Source: Streptomyces sp. VRA16 Mangrove soil
Lineage (GTDB): Bacteria; Actinomycetota; Actinomycetes; Streptomycetales; Streptomycetaceae
Assembly: GCF_017377775.1 (NCBI RefSeq)
Contig: NZ_JAFVLN010000030.1
Coordinates: 1-64,000, forward strand
Direction of reading: 5' to 3'
Length of the DNA stretch: 64,000 bases
Positions 16,938-24,553 of this stretch are shown here, piece after piece; the stretch's first letter is position 1; every line of letters begins with the position of its first letter. The position numbers and the translations under genes are program-made. Below the pieces are notes generated by a model. That model ran no database searches. It was not told the DNA's origin and worked only from the letters and a program-made list of their open reading frames with translations.

Positions 16938-18581
16938 GTGAACGGTCCACTTATCGTCCAGAGCGACAAGACGCTGCTCCTGGAGGTCGACCACGAGCAG
17001 GCGGACGACTGCCGCCGGGCGATCGCCCCGTTCGCCGAGCTGGAGCGGGCCCCCGAGCACATCCACACCTACCGGGTGACACCGCTCGGCCTGTGGAACG
17101 CACGGGCGGCCGGCCACGACGCGGAGCAGGTCGTGGACGCGCTCGTGCAGTTCTCCCGCTACCCCGTACCGCACGCCCTGCTCGTCGACATCGCCGAGAC
17201 GATGGACCGCTACGGACGGCTCACGCTCAGCAAGCACCCGACGCACGGGCTCGTGCTCACCACGACCGACCGGCCGGTCCTGGAGGAGATCCTGCGGTCC
17301 AAGCGCATCACGCCGCTGGTCGGGGCCCGGATCGACGCCGACACCGTCGCCGTGCACCCCTCGGAGCGCGGCCAGATCAAGCAGACGCTGCTGAAGCTGG
17401 GCTGGCCCGCCGAGGATCTCGCGGGCTACGTCGACGGCGAGGCGCACGCCATCGAGCTGGCCGAGGACGGCTGGTCGCTGCGCCCGTACCAGAAGCAGGC
17501 CGTCGAGGGCTTCTGGCACGGCGGCTCCGGTGTCGTCGTCCTGCCCTGTGGTGCCGGAAAGACGCTGGTCGGGGCCGGGGCCATGGCGCAGGCCAAGGCG
17601 ACCACGCTCATCCTCGTCACGAACACCGTCTCCGCCCGCCAGTGGAAGCACGAGCTCGTGAAGCGGACCTCACTGACCGAGGACGAGATCGGCGAGTACA
17701 GCGGGACGAAGAAGGAGATCCGCCCGGTCACCATCGCCACGTACCAGGTGCTGACGACCAAGCGGAAGGGCGTCTACCCGCACCTGGAGCTGTTCGACTC
17801 CCGGGACTGGGGGCTCATCGTCTACGACGAGGTGCACCTGCTGCCCGCGCCGGTCTTCAAGTTCACCGCCGACCTTCAGGCGCGGCGCCGGCTCGGGCTG
17901 ACCGCCACCCTCGTCCGCGAGGACGGCCGCGAGTCGGACGTGTTCTCGCTGATCGGGCCGAAGCGGTTCGACGCGCCGTGGAAGGAGATCGAGGCGCAGG
18001 GATACATCGCGCCCGCCGACTGCGTCGAGGTGCGGGTCAATCTGACGGACTCGGAGCGGCTCGCGTACGCCACCGCCGAGCAGGAGGAGAAGTACCGGTT
18101 CTGCGCGACCACCGCCACCAAGCGGAAGGTCACCGAGGCGCTGGTGAAGAAGCACGCGGGCGAGCAGACCCTCGTCATCGGGCAGTACATCGACCAGCTC
18201 GACGAGCTGGGTGCCCACCTGGACGCTCCCGTCATCAAGGGCGAGACGACGAACGCCGTGCGCGAGAAGCTCTTCGACGCGTTCCGGGAGGGCGAGATCT
18301 CGGTCCTCGTCGTGTCGAAGGTCGCGAACTTCTCGATCGACCTGCCGGAGGCGACCGTCGCCATCCAGGTGTCCGGCACGTTCGGGTCGCGGCAGGAGGA
18401 GGCGCAGCGGCTCGGCCGGGTGCTGCGTCCGAAGGCCGACGGGCACGAGGCCCGCTTCTACTCGGTCGTCGCGCGCGACACCATCGACCAGGACTTCGCG
18501 GCCCATCGCCAGCGCTTCCTGGCCGAGCAGGGCTACGCGTACCGGATCGTCGACGCGGACGAGCTGCTCGCGGGCGGCTGA
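16938..18581 (+). CDS. DNA repair helicase XPB
   Basis: 547-aa superfamily 2 helicase. Residues 1-160 are the XPB/Ssl2 N-terminal domain. Walker A is PCGAGKT at about residues 203-208, Walker B is the DEVH box in VYDEVHLLPA near 296, motif III is LTATLVRED, and the C-terminal RecA lobe has QRLGRVLRPK. The RED residues after motif III match the RED motif of archaeal and eukaryal XPB. Bacterial XPB is a 3'-5' translocase implicated in nucleotide excision repair or transcription-coupled functions; its exact job in Streptomyces is not settled. The GTG at 16938 follows GGGAG. The preceding gene shares its N-terminal domain. Confidence 0.95.
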   Translation: MNGPLIVQSDKTLLLEVDHEQADDCRRAIAPFAELERAPEHIHTYRVTPLGLWNARAAGHDAEQVVDALVQFSRYPVPHALLVDIAETMDRYGRLTLSKHPTHGLVLTTTDRPVLEEILRSKRITPLVGARIDADTVAVHPSERGQIKQTLLKLGWPAEDLAGYVDGEAHAIELAEDGWSLRPYQKQAVEGFWHGGSGVVVLPCGAGKTLVGAGAMAQAKATTLILVTNTVSARQWKHELVKRTSLTEDEIGEYSGTKKEIRPVTIATYQVLTTKRKGVYPHLELFDSRDWGLIVYDEVHLLPAPVFKFTADLQARRRLGLTATLVREDGRESDVFSLIGPKRFDAPWKEIEAQGYIAPADCVEVRVNLTDSERLAYATAEQEEKYRFCATTATKRKVTEALVKKHAGEQTLVIGQYIDQLDELGAHLDAPVIKGETTNAVREKLFDAFREGEISVLVVSKVANFSIDLPEATVAIQVSGTFGSRQEEAQRLGRVLRPKADGHEARFYSVVARDTIDQDFAAHRQRFLAEQGYAYRIVDADELLAGG

Positions 18582-18593
18582 GGCCGGAAGGGA

Positions 18594-18636
18594 GGGTGAG
18601 GCCCCGGGGGGAGTGGGGAAACACAGGGCCTCACCC
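18594..18636. terminator. hairpin between convergent genes
   Basis: Arms GGGTGAGGCCC (18594-18604) and GGGCCTCACCC (18626-18636) are perfect, with a 21-nt loop. It lies 13 nt after the XPB stop and before the end of the convergent membrane protein gene, so it probably stops both. Confidence 0.75.
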
Positions 18637-18658
18637 GGCTCGGTGGACGTGCGGCCGG

Positions 18659-19066
18659 TCAGCCGGGCATGGTGATCATGAGCCCCCAGGCGGCCACCAC
18701 CGGCAGCAGCGCCGCGAGGGCCACCCAGTGGCGCGCCGCGCGCCAGCGCAGGGTGCGCGGGAGCAGACAGGCCGCCAGGAGCAGGCCGAGACCGGCGGCG
18801 TAGCCGGGGTACAGGACGGCGTGCATCAGCGACTCGTGCCGCTTGACCGCCTCGTACGCGGCGCACTCCAGCTGCGCGCACCGCTCGACGGTCTGTACGG
18901 TCGTCAGCGCGCCGACGACCCAGGTGACCAGGCCCAGACCGGCGAAGGTCAGCACCGCGTGGCCCAGGGTGCGCAGCGCGTCCTCGTCGCGGTGCGGGTC
19001 GGGTTCCGTGGTCGCGTCGGAGATCAGCCACTGTCCCCCGTCGCCGTGCCGCATCGTCGCGTCCAT
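18659..19066 (-). CDS. Small membrane protein downstream of GT87 glycosyltransferase
   Basis: 135-aa protein with three predicted transmembrane segments (about AVLTFAGLGLVTWVVGALTT, LYPGYAAGLGLLLAACLL and WVALAALLPVVAAWGLMI) after a polar, Asp/Glu-rich N-terminus of 35 residues. The loop ERCAQLECAAYEAVKRHE is cytoplasmic or external and holds two Cys. I chose the ATG at 19066, 4 nt after the stop of the upstream glycosyltransferase gene with GAGG just before it, so translation is coupled. An alternative ATG lies at 19054. Function unknown; a role with the glycosyltransferase is inference from operon structure. Confidence 0.75.
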   Translation of the reverse strand: MDATMRHGDGGQWLISDATTEPDPHRDEDALRTLGHAVLTFAGLGLVTWVVGALTTVQTVERCAQLECAAYEAVKRHESLMHAVLYPGYAAGLGLLLAACLLPRTLRWRAARHWVALAALLPVVAAWGLMITMPG

Positions 19067-19070
19067 GCCC

Positions 19071-20234
19071 TCAGTGAACCGCCGCCCCGGCCCGCGCCGC
19101 ACCCGCGGGGGTACTCATCTCGCGCTGCTCCGGCCGAGTACGCGTACTCAGAGCGGCCCCCACGACGAGCAGCCCGAGCACCGGGTACGGCGCCGCCAAC
19201 ACCTGCTGCCACCAGGGCAGTCGGAGATCGAGGTCGCCCTGGTGCGGCAGCAGCCACATCGTGCGGGCCGTGAAGGCCAGCGTCACGAGCATCGTCGTAC
19301 GGCGCCGGCCCGACGCCCACAGCAGGGCAAGACCCGGCACGCACCACACCCAGTGGTGGGACCAGCTGATCGGGGAGACGAGGAGGGCCGTGAGGGCGGT
19401 CAGCGCGATGCCCCGCGCCTGGGTACGGGCGTGAACGGCCGCGTACAGTCCGGCGATCGCGACCAGCGCGCAGGGGACCGCCCACCACAGGCCGGGGCCG
19501 GGCGTGTGCAGGACGCGGGCCACGAGGCCCTGGAGCGACTGGTTGTCGACGATCCACACCTTGCCGACGCGCCCGGTCTCGTAGAGCCGGCGGGTCCAGA
19601 AGTCCCAGCTGGCGTACGGGAGTTGAAGGGCGCCGATGACCACCGTGCCCGCACAGCCCGCCGTCGCGTACGCGGCCTCACGACGGCGGCCCGTCAGGAA
19701 CAGGTACGCGATGAACACGGCGGGGGTGAGTTTCACGCCGGCCGCGACGCCGAGCGCCACGCTCCCGCCCCGGGCCGTCCCGGTCAGGCCCCAGAGGATC
19801 AGGCAGGCCAGCGCCAGATTGACCTGGCCGAACAGCAGGGTCTGGAAGACCGGTTCGAGCCAGAGGGCCGCCGCGGTGGCCGTGCACAGTCCGGCGCGGG
19901 TGCGGCGCAGGCCCGCGAGGCGGCAGGAGAGGTGGACCAGCAGCGCCGTGAGCGCGATGTTGCCGAGCAGGAACGCCGCCTTCACCACCGGCAGCGGCGC
20001 CAGCGCCGCCGGCACGAACAGCAGCGCCGCGAACGGCGGGTAGGTGGCGGGGAGTTGCCACTCGGTGACCGTGAACCCGTACAGGTCGCCGCCGCCCGCG
20101 AGGACCGCGGCGCCCTCGGCCCGGTAGACGAGGACGTCCGCCATCGGGAGCCCCTGCGCGACGGCGAGGGCGACGAGGGCGGACGCGGACAGAAGCAGCA
20201 CGACGTACGGCACACAGCGCGAGGGGGCGGTCAC
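19071..20234 (-). CDS. GT87-family polyprenol-phosphate mannosyltransferase-like protein
   Basis: 387-aa polytopic membrane protein (about ten hydrophobic segments) of the DUF2029/GT87 family. These GT-C fold enzymes transfer mannose, or other sugars, from polyprenyl phosphate to extracytoplasmic glycolipids or proteins. GT87 hallmarks are visible: an acidic Asp-containing first loop (PMADVLVYRAEGAAVLAGGGDLYG), TYPPFAALLFVP, GQVNLALA, GVAAGVKLTPAVF, and SPISWSHHWVW near residue 290. The GTG start at 20234 lacks a strong Shine-Dalgarno. It forms an operon with the small membrane protein after it. Confidence 0.85.
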   Translation of the reverse strand: MTAPSRCVPYVVLLLSASALVALAVAQGLPMADVLVYRAEGAAVLAGGGDLYGFTVTEWQLPATYPPFAALLFVPAALAPLPVVKAAFLLGNIALTALLVHLSCRLAGLRRTRAGLCTATAAALWLEPVFQTLLFGQVNLALACLILWGLTGTARGGSVALGVAAGVKLTPAVFIAYLFLTGRRREAAYATAGCAGTVVIGALQLPYASWDFWTRRLYETGRVGKVWIVDNQSLQGLVARVLHTPGPGLWWAVPCALVAIAGLYAAVHARTQARGIALTALTALLVSPISWSHHWVWCVPGLALLWASGRRRTTMLVTLAFTARTMWLLPHQGDLDLRLPWWQQVLAAPYPVLGLLVVGAALSTRTRPEQREMSTPAGAARAGAAVH

Positions 20235-20287
20235 AGTCCGTGGACTGTACCGCCCCCTCGGGGCCGCGAGGCGCTCACCACACCCGC

Positions 20288-22546
20288 TTACGACACCTGC
20301 GCCTTGAAGCGGCGAAGCCGCAGGCTGTTGCCGACCACGAAGACCGAGGAGAAGGCCATCGCGGCGCCCGCGATCATCGGGTTGAGCAGGCCCGCGGCGG
20401 CGAGCGGCAGCGCCGCCACGTTGTAGGCGAAGGCCCAGAAGAGGTTGGAGCGGATCGTGCCCAGGGTCTTGCGGGACAGGCGGATCGCGTCCACCGCGGC
20501 CCGCAGGTCGCCTCGTACGAGCGTCAGGTCGCCGGCCTCGATCGCCGCGTCCGTGCCGGTGCCCATGGCCAGACCGAGGTCGGCCTGGGCGAGGGCGGCC
20601 GCGTCGTTGACGCCGTCGCCGACCATGGCCACCGAACGGCCCTCGCCCTGAAGGCGCTTGACGACGTCGACCTTGTCCTGGGGCAGCACCTCGGCGATGA
20701 CGTCCTCGGGGGCGATGCCCACCTCGGCGGCGACCGAGCGGGCCACGGCCTCGTTGTCACCGGTCAACAGGACCGGGCGCAGGCCCAGTTCACGCAGCCG
20801 GCGGATGGCCTCGGGGCTGGTCTCCTTCACCGCGTCGGCGACCTCCAGGACCGCGCGGGCCGCGCCGTCCCAGGCCACCGCTACGGCCGTACGGCCGGCC
20901 GCCTCCGCCGCCGCCTTGGCGCGGGCCAGCTCGACGGGCAGATGGATCTCCCACTCCTTGAGCAGCTGCTCGCGGCCGACCAGGACCGCGTGGCCCTCGA
21001 CGACGCCCTGGACGCCGAGCCCGGCGATGTTCGCGAAGTCCTCGGGGGTGGGGAGCTTGCCGACCTCGGCCGTCGCGCCCGCGGCCACGGCCTGGGCGAT
21101 GGGGTGCTCGGAGCTGTGCTCCAACGCGCCCGCGAGGCGCAGGACTTCGTCGGTCGCGGTGCCCTCGGCGACGTGCGTGGCGAGGAGCGTCATCTTGCCG
21201 GTGGTCACGGTGCCGGTCTTGTCGAGGACGATCGTGTCGACCTTGCGGGTCGTCTCCAGGACTTCCGGCCCCTTGATCAGGATGCCGAGCTGGGCGCCGC
21301 GGCCCGTGCCGACCATGAGCGCGGTGGGCGTGGCGAGGCCGAGGGCGCAGGGGCAGGCGATGATCAGGACGGCCACGGCAGCCGTGAAGGCGGCGGTCCA
21401 CCCGGCGCCGTTGCCGAGCCAGAAGCCGAGGGTGGCGACGGCGAGCGCGATGACGACGGGGACGAAGACCGCGGAGATCTTGTCGGCGAGGCGCTGGGCG
21501 GCGGCCTTGCCGTTCTGGGCGTCCTCGACGAGCCGGGCCATCCGGGACAGCTGGGTGTCGGCGCCGACCCGGGTGGCCTCGACGACGAGCCGGCCGCCGA
21601 CGTTGAGCGTGGCGCCGGTGACGGAGTCGCCGGACGCGACCTCGACGGGGACGGACTCACCGGTGAGCATGGAGGCGTCGACGGCGGAGGTGCCCTCGAC
21701 GACGGTGCCGTCGGTGGCGATCTTCTCGCCGGGCCGCACCAGGAACCGGTCGCCGACCTTCAGGTCACCGACGGGGATGGTCATCTCGTGGCCGCCGTCA
21801 TGGACGACGGTGACGTCCTTCGCGCCGAGTTCGAGCAGCGCCTTGAGCGCGGCGCCCGCCTTCCGCTTCGAGCGGGCCTCGAAGTACCGGCCCGCGAGGA
21901 TGAACGCGGTGACGCCGGCGGCGGCCTCCAGGTAGATGTTCCCGGCGCCGTCGCTGCGCCCGATCGTCAGCTCGAAGGGGTGCGTCATGCCGGGCTCGCC
22001 GGCGGTGCCGAAGAAGAGGGCCCACAGCGACCAGAGGAACGCGGCCGAGGTGCCCAGCGAGATCAGCGTGTCCATCGTCGCGGCGCCGTGCCGCGCGTTC
22101 GTGAACGCCGCCTTGTGGAAGGGCCAGGCCGCGTAGACGACCACGGGCGCGGCAAGGGTCAGGGACAGCCACTGCCAGTACGCGAACTGGAGGGCCGGGA
22201 TCATCGCCATCGCGACGACGGGCGCGGCGAGCAGCACGGCGGTGACCAGGCGCTGGCGCAGCGGCCGCAGCTCGTCGTCGGCCTCCTCGCCCTCGGGCGT
22301 CTCCGGCCGGGCGGGCGTGGGCTCCTGCGCCGTGTAACCGGTGGCCTCGACGGTGGCGATCAGGTCGGCGACCTCGACCCCGTCCGCGAACGAGACCTTC
22401 GCCTTCTCGGTGGCGTAGTTGACGGTCGCCTCGACGCCGTCCATCCGGTTCAGCTTCTTCTCGATCCGGGCGGCGCACGACGCGCAGGTCATGCCGCCGA
22501 TGGCGAGTTCCACCTGTGCGGGCGGGGCGACGGTGTGCGCCGACAT
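20288..22546 (-). CDS. copA: Copper-exporting P1B-type ATPase
   Basis: 752-aa P-type ATPase. The N-terminal heavy-metal-associated domain has GMTCASC at residues 18-24 (CxxC). Transmembrane helix 6 has the CPC motif (IIACPCALGLATP), the phosphorylation site is DKTGT, the HP motif is SSEHPIA, and the hinge is GDGVND. It pumps Cu(I) out of the cytoplasm. The ATG at 22546 follows AAGGAGG at only about 4 nt. Its promoter (TTGCGT, 17 bp, TATAAA) contains a CsoR box. No CopZ chaperone or CsoR gene is in this window, so the regulator is encoded elsewhere. Confidence 0.95.
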   Translation of the reverse strand: MSAHTVAPPAQVELAIGGMTCASCAARIEKKLNRMDGVEATVNYATEKAKVSFADGVEVADLIATVEATGYTAQEPTPARPETPEGEEADDELRPLRQRLVTAVLLAAPVVAMAMIPALQFAYWQWLSLTLAAPVVVYAAWPFHKAAFTNARHGAATMDTLISLGTSAAFLWSLWALFFGTAGEPGMTHPFELTIGRSDGAGNIYLEAAAGVTAFILAGRYFEARSKRKAGAALKALLELGAKDVTVVHDGGHEMTIPVGDLKVGDRFLVRPGEKIATDGTVVEGTSAVDASMLTGESVPVEVASGDSVTGATLNVGGRLVVEATRVGADTQLSRMARLVEDAQNGKAAAQRLADKISAVFVPVVIALAVATLGFWLGNGAGWTAAFTAAVAVLIIACPCALGLATPTALMVGTGRGAQLGILIKGPEVLETTRKVDTIVLDKTGTVTTGKMTLLATHVAEGTATDEVLRLAGALEHSSEHPIAQAVAAGATAEVGKLPTPEDFANIAGLGVQGVVEGHAVLVGREQLLKEWEIHLPVELARAKAAAEAAGRTAVAVAWDGAARAVLEVADAVKETSPEAIRRLRELGLRPVLLTGDNEAVARSVAAEVGIAPEDVIAEVLPQDKVDVVKRLQGEGRSVAMVGDGVNDAAALAQADLGLAMGTGTDAAIEAGDLTLVRGDLRAAVDAIRLSRKTLGTIRSNLFWAFAYNVAALPLAAAGLLNPMIAGAAMAFSSVFVVGNSLRLRRFKAQVS

Positions 22547-22564
22547 GATGCCTCCTTGGATCAA

Positions 22565-22583
22565 GGTACCCGGGGTGGGTACC
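22565..22583. promoter_or_regulatory. CsoR-like inverted repeat in copA leader
   Basis: GGTACCC-N5-GGGTACC lies between the copA -10 element and its Shine-Dalgarno. It is a weaker match to the TACCCC/GGGGTA box than the two sites beside it. Confidence 0.45.
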
Positions 22584-22598
22584 CCGCGCTCTGATCCA

Positions 22599-22627
22599 TT
22601 TATACCCCTGGGGGGTATCGAACGCAA
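22599..22627 (-). promoter_or_regulatory. copA promoter with embedded CsoR box
   Basis: On the minus strand -35 TTGCGT (22627-22622) and -10 TATAAA (22604-22599) are exactly 17 bp apart. The box at 22601-22619 (plus strand TATACCCCTGGGGGGTATC) fills the spacer, so a bound repressor would occlude RNA polymerase. This is the expected layout for CsoR, which releases DNA on binding Cu(I). Confidence 0.8.
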
Positions 22628-22651
22628 GGGCGGCCCCCGGCTTTCCCGGGC

Positions 22652-22679
22652 TTGACTTAATACCCCCTGGGGGTATCTT
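22652..22679 (+). promoter_or_regulatory. promoter of secreted copper-region protein with embedded CsoR box
   Basis: -35 TTGACT (22652-22657) and -10 TATCTT (22674-22679) are 16 bp apart. The perfect palindrome ATACCCCCTGGGGGTAT (22660-22676) lies across the spacer and -10. It mirrors the copA promoter, giving a divergent copper-controlled pair. Confidence 0.8.
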
Positions 22680-22733
22680 CGTAGTCACGCGGTGCACCGC
22701 CGCACGCAACGAGATCCCGCTGAGGAGCCCGCC

Positions 22734-23606
22734 ATGCACACCGGACTGAAGATCACCGCCTTCGCCGCCGCGGCGGCCGCCGCCTTCGGCACCGCGTACG
22801 GCGTGGGCAGCGCCGCGGACCCGGTCGTCGCCGGGAAGCAGCCGGCCGCGCACGGGGACGAGCACGGCGGCGGCCACGCCGAGGCGGCGACGGCCGCCGC
22901 CGATGTCACCCCCGGCGGCCTCCAGGTCTCCGAGCGCGGCTACACGCTGGCGCTGGAACGGGACCGCCTGCCCGGCCGCACCGGCGAACTGCGCTTCACC
23001 ATCCGCAAGGACAGCACCGGCGCGCCTGTGACCTCGTACAAGAAGGAACACGGCAAGGAGCTGCACCTGATCGTCGCCTCGCGCGACCTGACCGCGTACC
23101 GGCATCTGCACCCGGTGCGGGCGGCCGACGGCACCTGGTCGACCCCGGTCTCGCTGCCCAAGTCGGGCGACTACCGCGTCTTCGCCGACTTCACGCCGCG
23201 CGGCGAGGACGAGGGACTGACGCTCGGCGCCGGGCTCGGCGTCGCGGGCACGTACCGGCCGCAGCCGCTGCCGGAGCACTCCACGAAGGCGAAGACCGAG
23301 GACGGGTACGAGGTCCGGGTGAACGGCGAGCTGACGGCGGGGAAGGCGAGCGAGCTGACCCTGAGCGTCAGCAGGGACGGGAAGCCCGTCACCGATCTGG
23401 AGCCGTACCTCGGCGCGTACGGGCATCTGGTCGCGCTGCGCTCGGGCGACCTCGCGTACCTTCACGTTCACCCGCACGACGGCAGGCCCGGTCCGGAGGT
23501 TTCGTTCACCGCGACCGCGCCCAGCACGGGGACGTACCGCCTCTTCCTCGATTTCAAGCACGACGGCGAGGTGCGGACGGCTGCGTTCACGGTGCACGCG
23601 GCGTAG
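22734..23606 (+). CDS. Secreted copper-region protein with HLHP metal-binding-like motifs
   Basis: 290-aa exported protein. An N-terminal signal region (LKITAFAAAAAAAFGTAYGVGSAA) is followed by a His-rich stretch (HGDEHGGGHAE) at about residues 40-50. Two similar domains follow, each with a His motif: YRHLHPVRAADGTW near residue 123 and YLHVHPHDGRPGPEV near residue 245. Both resemble the YtkA/CopC-like beta-sandwich often found with copper genes. It probably binds or buffers copper outside the membrane; this rests on the His motifs and on the shared CsoR-type control with copA. The ATG at 22734 has TGAGGAG at 8 nt. Confidence 0.75.
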   Translation: MHTGLKITAFAAAAAAAFGTAYGVGSAADPVVAGKQPAAHGDEHGGGHAEAATAAADVTPGGLQVSERGYTLALERDRLPGRTGELRFTIRKDSTGAPVTSYKKEHGKELHLIVASRDLTAYRHLHPVRAADGTWSTPVSLPKSGDYRVFADFTPRGEDEGLTLGAGLGVAGTYRPQPLPEHSTKAKTEDGYEVRVNGELTAGKASELTLSVSRDGKPVTDLEPYLGAYGHLVALRSGDLAYLHVHPHDGRPGPEVSFTATAPSTGTYRLFLDFKHDGEVRTAAFTVHAA

Positions 23607-23618
23607 GCTGGGCGGGAC

Positions 23619-23634
23619 ATTGGACTAGACCTGT
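23619..23634. promoter_or_regulatory. DasR-type dre site upstream of cutC
   Basis: ATTGGACTAGACCTGT matches 13 of 16 positions of the DasR element (ACTGGTCTAGACCAGT). It lies 43 bp before the cutC start. The same 12-base core occurs at the nagK-nagA promoter (49648-49663). Confidence 0.65.
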
Positions 23635-23676
23635 CGCCGACGTTTCGGAGCCGGGTCGACGCGCGACAGGAGCCTC

Positions 23677-24372
23677 ATGAGCAAGCGTGCAGTCCTGGAG
23701 GTGATCGCCCTCGACGCCGAGGACGCGATCGCCGCCCAGGCCGGGGGCGCGGACCGGCTCGAGCTGGTCACCGACATGGCCGCGGACGGTCTGACGCCGT
23801 CGGTGGAGACCTTCGCGGCGATCCGCTCGTCCGTGGACATCGGGCTGCGCGTGATGCTGCGGCTCGCCGACGGGTTCGAGGCCGGTGAGGTGTCGGCCCT
23901 GGTGGAGCGGGCGCGGACGTTGCGTGCCGCGGGCGCGGACGAGTTCGTGCTCGGCTTCCTGGACGAGCACGGCGGCCCCGACCTGTCGGCCGTCGAACGG
24001 CTCGTCGCCGAACTGGACGGCTGCCGCTGGACCTTCCACCGCGCCATCGACCGGGCCGCGGACCGCGACGCCCTGCGCAAGCAGCTCGCCGACCTGCCCG
24101 GCCTGGACACCTATCTGACCGCCGGCTCGGCCGACGGCGTCGACGCCGGCCTGGACGTCCTCGGCGCGGAGGCCGCCCGCGCGGCGGCGGGCGAGCCCGG
24201 CTACGAGCAGCAGATCCTGGTCGGCGGCGGCCTCCGCCTGGAGCACGTGGCCGGCCTGCGGGCCGCCGGGATCTCGGCGTTCCACATCGGCGGCGCGTCC
24301 CGGCCCTCCGGGTGGGAGGGTCCGGTGTCGGCCGACGCGGTGCGGGTGTGGCGCGAGGCGCTGGACGCGTAG
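23677..24372 (+). CDS. cutC: CutC family protein
   Basis: 231-aa TIM-barrel protein of the CutC family. Signatures include the start LEVIALDAEDAIAAQAGGADRLELV, VMLRLADGFEAGEVSALVERA, and WTFHRAIDRAADRDALRKQL. CutC was named for copper homeostasis in E. coli, but its biochemical role is unclear, and proposals include a sugar-related or hydrolase function. The ATG at 23677 has CAGGAG upstream. It follows the copper-region genes, but its own promoter carries a DasR-type site rather than a CsoR box, which points towards amino-sugar control. Confidence 0.9.
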   Translation: MSKRAVLEVIALDAEDAIAAQAGGADRLELVTDMAADGLTPSVETFAAIRSSVDIGLRVMLRLADGFEAGEVSALVERARTLRAAGADEFVLGFLDEHGGPDLSAVERLVAELDGCRWTFHRAIDRAADRDALRKQLADLPGLDTYLTAGSADGVDAGLDVLGAEAARAAAGEPGYEQQILVGGGLRLEHVAGLRAAGISAFHIGGASRPSGWEGPVSADAVRVWREALDA

Positions 24373-24420
24373 GCGTCCCGCCGTTTCGGGGGGCGGGTTC
24401 GTTGCCGGGTGCGGGGGGTG

Positions 24421-24540
24421 GGCTGGTCGCGCCCCGCGGCCGAGCCGCATATCGATGGCGGAGCCGGATATCGATACAGCCCCGCGCCCCTGAGGCATGC
24501 GCTGCGCGCAGCTTCCCCGAGGGGCCCGGGGAACGGCGGG
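24421..24540. repeat. dispersed intergenic repeat, composite copy 4
   Basis: Contains CGCGCCCCGCGGCCGAGCCG, two short ATCGAT units (ATATCGATGGCGGAGCCGGA, then TATCGATACAGCC), and the CCCCGCGCCCCTGAGGCATGC core. The GGGGAAC end is altered to GGGGAACGGCGGG. It fills most of the gap between convergent cutC and the HelD-like gene. Confidence 0.7.
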
Positions 24541-24553
24541 CCGCCCGCGCCGC

